Positions 43,377-51,851 of a DNA stretch of 64,000 nt are shown one piece after another. How positions within the stretch are numbered: the stretch's first letter is position 1; each line of letters begins with the position of its first letter. A program made the translations under genes and the position numbers. Under the pieces are notes generated by a model. It had not been told where the DNA came from. It saw nothing but the letters and a program-made list of their open reading frames with translations, and searched no databases. Source of the DNA: an uncultured Eubacteriales bacterium (GTDB lineage Bacteria > Bacillota > Clostridia > Oscillospirales > Oscillospiraceae); assembly GCA_900545515.1 (NCBI GenBank), contig UQZA01000001.1, positions 1 through 64,000 on the forward strand, read 5' to 3'.

Positions 43377-44009
43377 TTACGCACCTATCGCCCCGAGAAT
43401 CGCGCGGTTCGCGTCCTCGATGGGCTGATTCCCCTCCACAAGCCGGAGCTTGCCAAGCTTCTGATAGAAGTCCTTGAGCGCCTCGGTCTGCTGGTGATAC
43501 ACGGCCAGGCGGCGGCGTACCGTCTCCGGTGTGTCGTCCTGGCGGACCATCAGCTCACCCCCGCACAAATCGCAGGTGCCTTCCGTCTTGGGCGGATTGG
43601 CGGCGATGTGGTAGGAAGCGCCACAGGCGCTGCATACCCGGCGGCCCGACATCCGGGTCTCAATCACCGCATCTTCAATTTCAATGGATATCACATGGTC
43701 GATCCGGACCCCCAGCGCCTCCAGGCCCTGGGCCTGGGCAATGGTCCGGGGCACGCCGTCCAGAATGAATCCGCCGGCGCAGTCCGGGCAGGACACCCGG
43801 TCCCGCACGATGGCAAGAATGACATCGTCGGGGACCAGGAGTCCATTGTCCATGTAATGTTTGACCTTTCGGCCGGTTTCCGTCTCGTTCCGCATTGCCT
43901 CCCGGAGCATGTTACCGGTGGAGACGGCGGGTATGCCCAGCTTCTCCGTGAGCAATTCCGCCTGGGTCCCCTTGCCGGCGCCGGGAGCTCCCAATAAAAT
44001 CAGGTTCAT
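43377..44009 (-). CDS. adk: Adenylate kinase with zinc-type lid
   Basis: A 210-residue kinase that converts AMP and ATP to two ADP. P-loop GAPGAGKGTQ (7-16), the NMP domain, and a LID domain with four Cys (CSACG...CDLCG) that binds zinc, as in most Gram-positives. The ATG at 44009 starts at MNLILLGAPG. Thirteen bases downstream of secY. Confidence 0.96.
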   Translation of the reverse strand: MNLILLGAPGAGKGTQAELLTEKLGIPAVSTGNMLREAMRNETETGRKVKHYMDNGLLVPDDVILAIVRDRVSCPDCAGGFILDGVPRTIAQAQGLEALGVRIDHVISIEIEDAVIETRMSGRRVCSACGASYHIAANPPKTEGTCDLCGGELMVRQDDTPETVRRRLAVYHQQTEALKDFYQKLGKLRLVEGNQPIEDANRAILGAIGA

Positions 44010-44022
44010 GCGTCGCCTCCCG

Positions 44023-45315
44023 TTATTCCAGGAAGCCCTTGTAGTGACGCATGAGCATCTGGGCCTCCAGGGCCTGGACGGTCTCAAGGGCAACACCGAC
44101 AACGATGATGACGGACGTGCCGCCGATGCCCAACGCCTGCACACCGGAGATGGTATTGCCGGCAATGATGGGCAGCAGGGCCACAATGGCCAGATAAATG
44201 GCGCCAAAGAAGGTAATCTTGTGGATCACCTTGGCAATGAAGTCCGCGGTGGGCTTACCCGGGCGGAAGCCAGGGATGAAGCCGCCGTTCTTCTTCAGGT
44301 TATTGGCAATCTCCATAGGATCATACTGAACAGCGGCGTAGAAATAGGCAAAGCCGATGATCAGGATGAAGTACAGGAACGCGTAGAACCAGCTGTCCGA
44401 GTCAAAGATTGCCCGCAGGGTGCCCCAGAAGCCCACGCCCTTCTGCACACTGGTGAAGGCAAAAATGGTGGCGGGCAGGGAAGCAATGGACTGGGCGAAG
44501 ATGACAGGCATCACGCCGGACATGTTCACCTTAATGGGCAGGTTGGTGTTCTGGCCGCCATAGACCTTCCGGCCCACCACCCGCTTGGCGTACTGGATGG
44601 GAATCCGGCGCTCGGCGTCGTTGATGAAGACAATCAGCAGCACCAGAGCGGCCACGCCCACCAGGGTGATGGTGGCGCCCCACCACTTCATCGCACCGGA
44701 GGACAGGTTGGTCACCAGGCTGATGACGTTGTCGGGAATCCGGGAAATGATGTTGGCGAACAGAATCATGGAAATGCCGTTGCCAATGCCGAACTCGGTG
44801 ATCTGCTCACCCAGCCACATGACCAGGGCGGAGCCGGCAGTGAAGGCCAGGACGATGACCACATAGCTCAGGAAGTTGGCATCAGCAGAGAGGATGTTGT
44901 AGTTGTTGAGCATGATGGTGTAAGCCACGCCCATAAGCAGCCCCAGGCCCACAGTGGTGTACCGGGTAATCCGCTCCAGCTTCTTCTTACCAACCTCGCC
45001 CTCCTCCTTCGCCATCCGCTCCAAAGCGGGAATGGCGATGGTGAGCAGCTGGATGATGATGGATGCGTTGATATAGGGCTGAATGGACAGGGCCAGGATG
45101 GTCGCCTCAGAGAAGGCGGAGCCGGACAGGGTGTTGTAGAAGCCCAGGACCGTATTGGACAGGGTCTGGTCAAAGAAGGTCCGCAGGGCCTCCACATCCA
45201 CATAGGGAACCGGAATCCGGTTGCCGATCCGGTAAATGAACAGGATCAGCAGAGTGAACATGAGCTTTTTCCTCAGTTCAGGAATTTTCCAAGCGTTGCG
45301 GATTGTGGTAATCAC
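44023..45315 (-). CDS. secY: Protein translocase subunit SecY
   Basis: A 430-residue channel protein with ten membrane helices, core of the Sec translocon used by all secreted proteins including the two giant proteases here. N-terminus NAWKIPELRKKLMFTL, plug-side motif GSAFSEATILALSIQPYINA, and loop GFRPGKPTADF. Begins right after the rplO stop (adjacent bases). Confidence 0.97.
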   Translation of the reverse strand: MITTIRNAWKIPELRKKLMFTLLILFIYRIGNRIPVPYVDVEALRTFFDQTLSNTVLGFYNTLSGSAFSEATILALSIQPYINASIIIQLLTIAIPALERMAKEEGEVGKKKLERITRYTTVGLGLLMGVAYTIMLNNYNILSADANFLSYVVIVLAFTAGSALVMWLGEQITEFGIGNGISMILFANIISRIPDNVISLVTNLSSGAMKWWGATITLVGVAALVLLIVFINDAERRIPIQYAKRVVGRKVYGGQNTNLPIKVNMSGVMPVIFAQSIASLPATIFAFTSVQKGVGFWGTLRAIFDSDSWFYAFLYFILIIGFAYFYAAVQYDPMEIANNLKKNGGFIPGFRPGKPTADFIAKVIHKITFFGAIYLAIVALLPIIAGNTISGVQALGIGGTSVIIVVGVALETVQALEAQMLMRHYKGFLE

Positions 45316-45756
45316 TTATACCACCTCGGCCTTTCCACCTGCCTGCTCAATCTTTGCCTTGGCAGATTCGGAGAACGCAGCGGCCTTAACGGTGAGCTTT
45401 TTGGTGAGCTCCCCTCTGGCCAGCACCTTCAGGCCGTATTTGCAGTCGGAGACGATGCCCTTTTCCAGGAGGGCAGCGGCGTCCACCACGGCGCCGTTCT
45501 CAAAAATCTCCAACTCGGAGACATTCACAGCAGTCAGGGGCTTGGCAAAGATGTTGTTGAAGCCCCGCTTCGGCACGCGCCGGGCCAGAGGCATCTGGCC
45601 GCCTTCAAAGCCGATGCGAACCTTGCCGCCGCTGCGGGCCTTCTGGCCCTTGTGACCCCGGCCGGCGGTCTTACCGTTACCGGTACCGGTACCGCGGCCC
45701 TTCCGCTTGCCCACCTGGGTGGAGCCGGCCACAGGAGAAAGTTCAGAAAGTTTCAT
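45316..45756 (-). CDS. rplO: 50S ribosomal protein L15
   Basis: L15 of 146 residues. MKLSELSPVAGSTQVGKRKG, then the Gly/Arg-rich GRGTGTGNGKTAGRGHKGQ arm that runs into 23S rRNA, and RVPKRGFNNIF. Ends flush with the secY start. Confidence 0.97.
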   Translation of the reverse strand: MKLSELSPVAGSTQVGKRKGRGTGTGNGKTAGRGHKGQKARSGGKVRIGFEGGQMPLARRVPKRGFNNIFAKPLTAVNVSELEIFENGAVVDAAALLEKGIVSDCKYGLKVLARGELTKKLTVKAAAFSESAKAKIEQAGGKAEVV

Positions 45757-45767
45757 TTCGCTCCTCC

Positions 45768-45950
45768 TTATTCTACTTCGGTGACCTGAAGCAGATAGCC
45801 GATTTTTGCGATCTTGCCGCGGGTCTGGGTGTTGTCCGGCTGAATCGTGGTCTGGCCGATCTTCCGAAGGCCCAGGGATTCCGCCGTAGCGATGTGCTTT
45901 TCAAGCCGGCCGTTCAGGCTCTTAACCAGCGTGATTTTCAAATTAGCCAT
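45768..45950 (-). CDS. rpmD: 50S ribosomal protein L30
   Basis: L30 of 60 residues: NLKITLVKSLNGR and GLRKIGQTTIQPD are typical. The ATG at 45950 follows GGAGGCAATTAAC; a longer frame to 45971 enters rpsE. Confidence 0.96.
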   Translation of the reverse strand: MANLKITLVKSLNGRLEKHIATAESLGLRKIGQTTIQPDNTQTRGKIAKIGYLLQVTEVE

Positions 45951-45963
45951 GTTAATTGCCTCC

Positions 45964-46473
45964 TTAACCAACGATTTCTTCTACGCTCTTGCCCCGAATG
46001 GCGGCGACCTGCTCGGGACCCCGGAGGGATTCCAGGCCCTGCATGGTGGCCTTTACCACGTTCTGGGGGTTGTTGGAGCGCAGGCACTTAGCGCAAATGT
46101 TCCGGATGCCGACTGCTTCCATGACAGCGCGGACAGCGCCGCCGGCGATGACGCCGGTGCCCTCAGGAGCGGGCTTCAGGAGCACGGAACCGGCGCCGAA
46201 GATGCCAATGACCTCATGGGGAATGGTGGAGCCGGCCAAAGTGATCTTAACCATATTCTTCTTGGCATCGGCAATGCCCTTCAAAATGGCCTCGGAAACC
46301 TCGGCTGCCTTGCCCAGGCCATAGCCCACGGTGCCCTTGCCGTCGCCCACGACGACCAGAGCGGAAAACTTCATGACGCGGCCGCCCTTCACGGTCTTGC
46401 TGACCCGGTTCAGGTAGACAACCTTCTCAATGAGTTCCGGGGCGTTGTTCTCATTCGACTTGTTGTAAGCCAT
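45964..46473 (-). CDS. rpsE: 30S ribosomal protein S5
   Basis: S5 of 169 residues, important for decoding accuracy. N-terminal dsRBD-like part VVYLNRVSKTVKGGRVMKFS and the loop VVGDGKGTVGYGLGKA. Streptomycin/spectinomycin-related residues were not assessed. Good AGGAGG site. Confidence 0.97.
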   Translation of the reverse strand: MAYNKSNENNAPELIEKVVYLNRVSKTVKGGRVMKFSALVVVGDGKGTVGYGLGKAAEVSEAILKGIADAKKNMVKITLAGSTIPHEVIGIFGAGSVLLKPAPEGTGVIAGGAVRAVMEAVGIRNICAKCLRSNNPQNVVKATMQGLESLRGPEQVAAIRGKSVEEIVG

Positions 46474-46488
46474 TTTTCTTCCTCCTCC

Positions 46489-46848
46489 TTAGAACTCCAG
46501 GCCGCCTTCGCGGGCGCCCTCAGCCAGGGCGGCCACACGGCCGTGATAGACATAACCGCTGCGGTCGAAGACCACGGTGGTGATGCCCTTCTTCTTAGCC
46601 TCTCCGGCCAGAGCCAGGCCCACCTTCTTGGCGGCCTCGCAGTTGCCGGCAGCGCCCTCGAAGCCCTTGTCTAGAGTGGAAGCGGAAGCCAGTGTGGTTC
46701 CGTTCACATCGTCGATGAGCTGCGCATAGATGTTCGCATTGCTGCGGTATACGTTCAGGCGGGGTCTTTCCGGCGTGCCGGAGATCTTACCGCGGACGCG
46801 CACATGGCGCTTTTGACGCATAGCGTTCTTATCGGTTTTACTTACCAT
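46489..46848 (-). CDS. rplR: 50S ribosomal protein L18
   Basis: L18 of 119 residues, binds 5S rRNA. RQKRHVRVRGKISGTPERPR near the start, then SNANIYAQLIDD, and the end VYHGRVAALAEGAREGGLEF. Confidence 0.97.
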   Translation of the reverse strand: MVSKTDKNAMRQKRHVRVRGKISGTPERPRLNVYRSNANIYAQLIDDVNGTTLASASTLDKGFEGAAGNCEAAKKVGLALAGEAKKKGITTVVFDRSGYVYHGRVAALAEGAREGGLEF

Positions 46849-46865
46849 GATGGCACACCTCCTAA

Positions 46866-47411
46866 TTATTTCTTACCGCCGGTCTTACCAGCCTTCAGGT
46901 GGATGACCTCGGTGGAGTATCTGACGCCCTTGCCCTTATAAGGCTCGGGAGGTCTTTTGCCGCGAACCTCGGCGGCAAACTGGCCCACGACCTGCTTGTC
47001 GATGCCGCGGATGATAACCTTATTGGCTGCGGGCACCTCAATGGTGATGCCGGGAATCTCGTCCACAATGACGGGATGAGAGAAGCCCAGGCTCATAACC
47101 AGCTGGTTGCCCTTCTTCTCGGCCTTATAACCTACACCCACGATGTCCAGGTCCTTGCTGTAGCCCTTCTCCACACCAACGATCATGTTGTTGAGGAGTG
47201 TACGGGTGAGGCCATGGAGGCTCTTGTGCAGATGCTCGTCATCGGGCCGGTTGACGATGACGGCGCCGCCCTCCTGCTTGATGATCATATCGGGATGGAA
47301 GGTCTGGGTCAGCGTACCCTTGGGACCCTTCACCGTAACCACGTTGCCGGCCTCAATGCTCACAGAGACCTCAGCGGGGACCGGAATGGGGTGCTTACCA
47401 ATTCTAGACAT
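46866..47411 (-). CDS. rplF: 50S ribosomal protein L6
   Basis: L6 of 181 residues near the sarcin-ricin loop. MSRIGKHPIPVPAEVSVSIE at the start, and RGKRPPEPYKGKGVRYSTEV, the family signature, near the end. Confidence 0.97.
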   Translation of the reverse strand: MSRIGKHPIPVPAEVSVSIEAGNVVTVKGPKGTLTQTFHPDMIIKQEGGAVIVNRPDDEHLHKSLHGLTRTLLNNMIVGVEKGYSKDLDIVGVGYKAEKKGNQLVMSLGFSHPVIVDEIPGITIEVPAANKVIIRGIDKQVVGQFAAEVRGKRPPEPYKGKGVRYSTEVIHLKAGKTGGKK

Positions 47412-47423
47412 GCTGCTACCTCC

Positions 47424-47822
47424 TTACCATACAAACGCCAGGACCTCGCCGCCGACATGGAGCTCTCTGGCTTTCTTGTCGGTCATGACGCCCTTGGACG
47501 TAGAGATGATGGCAATGCCCAGGCCCTTGAGAACCTTGGGAAGCTCCTCAGCACCGGCGTAGACCCGCAGGCCGGGCTTGGAAACGCGGCGAAGACCGGA
47601 AATGACCTTCTCCTTCTTGCCCACATACTTCAGGGTGATGTGAATGTTCCCCTGCACACCTTCGTCGGTGATCTGGAAGGCCTTGATGTAGCCCTCGTCC
47701 AGCAGGATCTGTGCAATGGCCTTCTTCAGGTTGGAGGCGGGCACATCCACGGTGTCGTGCTTTGCAGAGTTCGCGTTCCGGATTCTGGTCAGCATATCTG
47801 CTACGGGATCGGTGATTTGCAT
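47424..47822 (-). CDS. rpsH: 30S ribosomal protein S8
   Basis: S8 of 132 residues, binds helix 21 of 16S rRNA. DPVADMLTRIRNANSAKHD and the end SKGVMTDKKARELHVGGEVL. AAGGAGG site. It is separated from rpsN by an unusually long 185-base spacer. Confidence 0.97.
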   Translation of the reverse strand: MQITDPVADMLTRIRNANSAKHDTVDVPASNLKKAIAQILLDEGYIKAFQITDEGVQGNIHITLKYVGKKEKVISGLRRVSKPGLRVYAGAEELPKVLKGLGIAIISTSKGVMTDKKARELHVGGEVLAFVW

Positions 47823-48007
47823 GTTGATATCCTCCTTATAGAAGTTACGGGCTGAACCCGTGAAAGCGCGGGAGTATCAGGAGAATGCGGGCCGCAGCCG
47901 GCCCCATCTTCTCGGGACTTCCCGGGCTTTTTGACATTTACAATCTCTCCCGGTACACAGCCGGAAGCTCCGGGCCTTCCAGGAAGGCACCGGAGAAAAA
48001 CCGCCTG
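47823..48007 (-). other. Structured spacer between rpsN and rpsH
   Basis: 185 bases inside an otherwise tight operon. On the minus strand it has a strong hairpin (CTCCGGTGCCTTCC with GGAAGGCCCGGAG, 47968-47995), a CGGGAAGTCCCG palindrome, and an ACGGGTTCAGCCCGT hairpin near the rpsH site. A frame of 30 codons (47937 to 47845) begins after GGGAGAGATTGTAA. No U-run follows any stem. It may be a processing or regulatory site, or an inserted repeat. Confidence 0.5.
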
Positions 48008-48193
48008 TTACCAGCTGGCCTTCCGGACCCCGGGGATCTGACCCTTGTAGGCCAGCTCACGGAAGCAGATACGGCAGACGCCGTAATCCCGGAGATAGGC
48101 ATGGGGCCGACCGCAAATCTTGCAGCGGTTGTAGCGGCGGCTGGAGTATTTGGCCTCGGCCTGCTGCTTCAGGATCATAGCTTTTTTCGCCAT
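48008..48193 (-). CDS. rpsN: 30S ribosomal protein S14, zinc type
   Basis: S14 of 61 residues of the short zinc-binding (C+) form: CKICGRPHAYLRDYGVCRIC, with two CxxC pairs. Located in the small-subunit head. GGAGG before the ATG. Confidence 0.96.
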   Translation of the reverse strand: MAKKAMILKQQAEAKYSSRRYNRCKICGRPHAYLRDYGVCRICFRELAYKGQIPGVRKASW

Positions 48194-48209
48194 AGTTCAA
48201 ATACCTCCA

Positions 48210-48752
48210 TTAGTTATAGAAGGGGGCGCCGAGCTGAGTCAGCAGCTCCTTGGCCTCTTCGTCGGTGGTGGCAGTGGTGCAGATGCAGATGTCCATGCCC
48301 CGGATCTTATCCACCTTGTCGTACTCGATTTCGGGGAAGATCAGCTGCTCCTTCAGGCCAAAAGCATAGTTGCCGCGGCCGTCAAAGGAGTTGGGGTTGA
48401 TGCCCCGGAAGTCACGGACACGGGGCAGGGCCACGCTGAACAGGCGATCCAGGAACTCATACATCTTGTCGCCACGGAGGGTGACCTTCACACCCACGGT
48501 CTCGCCTTCCCGCACCTTGAAGTTAGCCACGGACTTGCGGGCCTTGGTGGTGATGGGCTTCTGGCCGGTGATGGTGGCGATGTCCTTGCAGATGGCCTCA
48601 ATCTCCTTGGCGTTGTTCTTGCTCTCGCCGCAGCCCACGTTGACAATGATCTTGTCCAGCTTAGGGATCTGCATGACGCTCTTATAGCCAAACTTCTTCA
48701 GGAGCGCAGGAGCAATCTCGGTGGTGTACTTTTCTTTCATTCTAGCAGCCAT
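48210..48752 (-). CDS. rplE: 50S ribosomal protein L5
   Basis: L5 of 180 residues, contacts 5S rRNA and the P-site tRNA. KYTTEIAPALLKKFGYKSVM at the start, and RVRDFRGINPNSFDGRGNYA, the signature. Confidence 0.97.
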   Translation of the reverse strand: MAARMKEKYTTEIAPALLKKFGYKSVMQIPKLDKIIVNVGCGESKNNAKEIEAICKDIATITGQKPITTKARKSVANFKVREGETVGVKVTLRGDKMYEFLDRLFSVALPRVRDFRGINPNSFDGRGNYAFGLKEQLIFPEIEYDKVDKIRGMDICICTTATTDEEAKELLTQLGAPFYN

Positions 48753-48769
48753 GTTCTTGCTCCTCCCTC

Positions 48770-49075
48770 TTAGATTTCAGCGCCGCACTTGGCGCAGACG
48801 CGGGTCTTCTTGTCGCCCTCAATCTTGAAGCCAACCCGAACGCCCTTACCGCACTTTCCGCAGTACAGGGCAACCTTGCAGGCGCGGATGGGGGTCTCTC
48901 TCTTCACGATGCCGCCCTGCTCGCCCTGCTTGCGGGGCTTGGTATGGCAGGTGGCCACGTTCACACCCTCAACGATGACTTTGCTGTCCTTGGGCATGGC
49001 CACCAGAACCTTGCCCTTCTTGCCCTTGTCCTTGCCGGACAGGACGATCACTGTATCATTCTTCTTGATATTCAT
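48770..49075 (-). CDS. rplX: 50S ribosomal protein L24
   Basis: L24 of 101 residues with an N-terminal KOW motif (DTVIVLSGKDKGKKGKVLV), an assembly initiator of the large subunit. The C-terminus has two CxxC pairs (CGKCGKG, CAKCG), a possible zinc knuckle. Confidence 0.96.
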   Translation of the reverse strand: MNIKKNDTVIVLSGKDKGKKGKVLVAMPKDSKVIVEGVNVATCHTKPRKQGEQGGIVKRETPIRACKVALYCGKCGKGVRVGFKIEGDKKTRVCAKCGAEI

Positions 49076-49090
49076 TCTGGTTCATCCCCC

Positions 49091-49459
49091 TTAAATGACT
49101 TCGGGAGCCAGAGAGAGGATCTTCATGTAATCCTTCTCGCGGAGCTCTCTGGCCACCGGTCCAAAAATACGGGTGCCGCGGGGATTCTTATCCTCCTTGA
49201 TGAGGACGGCGGCATTCTCGTCGAACCGGACGTAGGTGCCGTCCTCCCGACGGACGCCTCTTTTGCTGCGGACGATGACGGCCTTCACCACCTCGCCCTT
49301 CTTCACAGTGCCGCCGGGAGCAGCCTTCCGGACAGAGGCAACAATGACATCGCCAATGTTGCCATATTTCCGCTTGGAGCCGCCCAGAACCCGGATGCAG
49401 TGGATTTCCTTGGCGCCGGTATTGTCGGCAACCTTCAGGTAGCTTTCCTGCTGAATCAT
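49091..49459 (-). CDS. rplN: 50S ribosomal protein L14
   Basis: L14 of 122 residues, at the subunit interface. MIQQESYLKVADNTGAKEIH start and GTRIFGPVARELREKDYMKI end. Confidence 0.97.
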   Translation of the reverse strand: MIQQESYLKVADNTGAKEIHCIRVLGGSKRKYGNIGDVIVASVRKAAPGGTVKKGEVVKAVIVRSKRGVRREDGTYVRFDENAAVLIKEDKNPRGTRIFGPVARELREKDYMKILSLAPEVI

Positions 49460-49474
49460 AGTTGTCCGACCTCC

Positions 49475-49738
49475 TTATTTAGCCTTCTCGATGATTCTGA
49501 CCAGTCTCCATCTCTTGTCCTTGGACAGGGGACGGGTCTCCATAACCTCCACGGTGTCGCCGGTGCCGCACTCGTTGTTCTCGTCGTGGGCCTTCAGCTT
49601 ATAGGTCCGCTTCAGGATCTTCTTATAGAGAGGATGCTGCACGCTGTCCTCAATGGCCACCACAATGGTCTTGTCCATCTTATCGGAGACGACCTGACCA
49701 ATTCTGGTTTTCCGGAAAGCTCTTGTATTTTCACTCAT
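49475..49738 (-). CDS. rpsQ: 30S ribosomal protein S17
   Basis: S17 of 87 residues, OB fold binding 16S rRNA. KTRIGQVVSDKMDKTIVVAI and GDTVEVMETRPLSKDKRWRL are typical. Confidence 0.97.
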   Translation of the reverse strand: MSENTRAFRKTRIGQVVSDKMDKTIVVAIEDSVQHPLYKKILKRTYKLKAHDENNECGTGDTVEVMETRPLSKDKRWRLVRIIEKAK

Positions 49739-49752
49739 GTTCGCTTACCTCC

Positions 49753-49947
49753 TCAGACCTTGGTCTCTTTCTCACGAATAATAGTTTTGATGCGGGCAAT
49801 GTCTTTCTTGACAGCGCTGATCTTAATGGGATTGTCCAGCTGATTGGTGGCGTGCTGCATACGCAGGAAGAAGAGATCCTTCTTCAGGTCGGCCAGCTTG
49901 GCCTCCAGATCCGAAACGGACATCTTACGGATTTCTGTTGCCTTCAT
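49753..49947 (-). CDS. rpmC: 50S ribosomal protein L29
   Basis: L29 of 64 residues from the third of three consecutive ATG codons (49953, 49950, 49947); the GGTGA site spaces best with the last one, and MKATEIRKMS matches the family. A start at 49953 would overlap the rplP stop by four bases and is also possible. Confidence 0.93.
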   Translation of the reverse strand: MKATEIRKMSVSDLEAKLADLKKDLFFLRMQHATNQLDNPIKISAVKKDIARIKTIIREKETKV

Positions 49948-49949
49948 CA

Positions 49950-50384
49950 TCATTCACCACCAATCTCAGTATCCAGGTCTTCCTTCTTGATGATGCGGGT
50001 CTTGATGGGCAGCTTGTGCTGAGCCAGACGGAGGGCCTCCTTAGCCACTTCCTCGCTCACGCCGCCGATCTCAAACATCACCTTCTGGTTCTTGACAACG
50101 GCTACCCAAGTCTCGGGCGCGCCTTTACCGGAACCCATGCGAACGCCCAGGGCCTTCTTGGTAATGGGCTTATCGGGGAAAATCTTGATCCAAACCTTAC
50201 CGCCACGCTTGGTGTAACGGGTCATGGCAATACGGGCTGCTTCGATCTGGTTGCCGGTGATCCAGCCGGGCTCCATGGCCTGGATGCCGTATTCACCGTA
50301 GACAACCTTATTTCCGCGGGAGGCGACACCGGTCATACGGCCGCGCTGCACCTTGCGGTATTTCACTCTTTTGGGCATCAGCAT
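49950..50384 (-). CDS. rplP: 50S ribosomal protein L16
   Basis: L16 of 144 residues, near the A site of the large subunit. PKRVKYRKVQRGRMTGVASR start and RMGSGKGAPETWVAVVKNQK centre. Its ATG shares a base with the rpsC stop (TAATG), so translation is coupled. Confidence 0.97.
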   Translation of the reverse strand: MLMPKRVKYRKVQRGRMTGVASRGNKVVYGEYGIQAMEPGWITGNQIEAARIAMTRYTKRGGKVWIKIFPDKPITKKALGVRMGSGKGAPETWVAVVKNQKVMFEIGGVSEEVAKEALRLAQHKLPIKTRIIKKEDLDTEIGGE

Positions 50385-51196
50385 TAGCGGTTGCCTCCTT
50401 CCCGACGATTGTAGTTGCGGTCACCGCCATCTCTCCGGGCGCCGCCGTCTCTCCGGTCGCCCCGGTCGTTCCGGTAGCCCCGGCCGCCATCCCGGCGGTC
50501 GCCGCGGCGGTTGTCCCGGCGGTCCCGGCGGGCGGGAGCGGGCTCGGGGGCAGCTGCGCGGAGAGTGGTGTTCAGGACCTCGCCCTTGTAGATCCAAACC
50601 TTCACGCCGATGCGGCCATAGGTTGTGGCAGCCTCAGCAAAGCCGTACTCGATGTCGGCGCGGATGGTCTGCAGGGGGATGGTCCCCTCGTGATAGGATT
50701 CGCTCCGGGCGATTTCTGCGCCGCCCAGACGGCCGCCGCAGGTGACCTTGATGCCCTTGGCGCCCAAACGGGTGGCCTGCTGCATGGCCTTCTTCATAGC
50801 CCGGCGGAAGGAAATCCGCTTCTCCAGCTGCTGGGCAATGTTCTCGGCCACCAGCTGTGCGTTCAGATCGGGGCTGCGAACCTCCACGATGTTCAGGTTC
50901 ACGCTCTTGCCCAAGCGGGCTTCCATATCCTTGCGCAGGTTCTCAATCTCCGCGCCGGCCTTGCCAATGACCACGCCGGGGCGGGAGCAATGAATGTTGA
51001 TTTTGACCTTCGCGTTGTTCCGCTCCACCTCGATCTTGGCGATGCCAGCAGAGTAGAGCTTGTTCTTCAGGTACTTGCGGATGTTATAGTCCTCCACAAC
51101 CAGGTCGCCCACCTGATCGGCACGGGCATACCAGCGAGAGTCCCAGTCCTTGATCACGCCAACGCGCAGTCCATGGGGATTAACTTTCTGTCCCAT
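50384..51196 (-). CDS. rpsC: 30S ribosomal protein S3 with RGG-like tail
   Basis: S3 of 270 residues; the family usually has about 210-225 in Firmicutes. Residues 1-215 are standard, with the KH domain loop VVIGKAGAEIENLRKDME and IDYGFAEA-type C-terminal domain. Residues 216-270 are a tail made of RRD, RRDGG and RGD units with little else, strongly basic/acidic mixed and probably disordered. S3 lines the mRNA entry, so the tail would lie there. The GC-rich repeats coding it could expand or shrink by slippage. Confidence 0.95.
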   Translation of the reverse strand: MGQKVNPHGLRVGVIKDWDSRWYARADQVGDLVVEDYNIRKYLKNKLYSAGIAKIEVERNNAKVKINIHCSRPGVVIGKAGAEIENLRKDMEARLGKSVNLNIVEVRSPDLNAQLVAENIAQQLEKRISFRRAMKKAMQQATRLGAKGIKVTCGGRLGGAEIARSESYHEGTIPLQTIRADIEYGFAEAATTYGRIGVKVWIYKGEVLNTTLRAAAPEPAPARRDRRDNRRGDRRDGGRGYRNDRGDRRDGGARRDGGDRNYNRREGGNR

Positions 51197-51209
51197 AGCT
51201 ACCTCCTGC

Positions 51210-51545
51210 TTAAGCCTTCTCGCTCACACCAATGGTGATGTGAGTGGTTCTCTTGAGAATCCGATTGTAACTGCCCTTTGCCCGGGGCATGCCGCGCTTC
51301 AGGGTGGGGCCGGGGTTGGCCACGACGGTGGAGACGTACAGGTTCTCCACATCCATCCCGTTGTTATGCTCGGCATTGGCAACAGCGCTCTTCAGGAGCT
51401 TCAGCATAGGCTCGGAAGCAGCCTTGGGAGTCTGCATCAGGTATGCGGTGGCGATTTTCACGTCCTTGCCGCGGATCATGTCGCACAGGAGCTTCACTTT
51501 CCGGGGAGACATGCGGACGTATTTCACATGTGCTAACGCTTCCAT
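51210..51545 (-). CDS. rplV: 50S ribosomal protein L22
   Basis: L22 of 111 residues; its hairpin lines the exit tunnel and is linked with macrolide resistance. VKYVRMSPRKVKLLCDMIRG start and GPTLKRGMPRAKGSYNRILK hairpin end. Confidence 0.97.
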   Translation of the reverse strand: MEALAHVKYVRMSPRKVKLLCDMIRGKDVKIATAYLMQTPKAASEPMLKLLKSAVANAEHNNGMDVENLYVSTVVANPGPTLKRGMPRAKGSYNRILKRTTHITIGVSEKA

Positions 51546-51557
51546 TCCAGTTCCTCC

Positions 51558-51836
51558 TTACTTCGAGTTGGTGGTCTTGCTGCCAGAGTGGCCCCGGAAG
51601 GTTCTGGTCGGAACGAACTCGCCCAGCTTGTGACCCACCATGTCTTCTGTGACATAGACAGGAACATGCTTGCGGCCGTCGTGGACAGCGATGGTGTGAC
51701 CGACGAAGGAGGGGAAAATGGTGGAGGCTCTGGACCAGGTCTTCAGGACCTTCTTCTCACCGGCCTTATTCAGCTCCTCGACCCGCTTCAGCAGCTCGGG
51801 GGCAACAAAAGGACCTTTTTTGATACTTCTGCTCAT
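51558..51836 (-). CDS. rpsS: 30S ribosomal protein S19
   Basis: S19 of 92 residues, in the head, contacts S13. SRSIKKGPFVAPELLKRVEE start and HKLGEFVPTRTFRGHSG signature. Confidence 0.97.
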   Translation of the reverse strand: MSRSIKKGPFVAPELLKRVEELNKAGEKKVLKTWSRASTIFPSFVGHTIAVHDGRKHVPVYVTEDMVGHKLGEFVPTRTFRGHSGSKTTNSK

Positions 51837-51851
51837 TCGTTCATATCCTCC

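Noticed and set aside
43861..45789. Long plus-strand frame (642 codons) opposite secY and rplO
   Set aside because: Shadow of conserved genes; the composition (His, Gln, Gly rich) is typical of antisense frames here.
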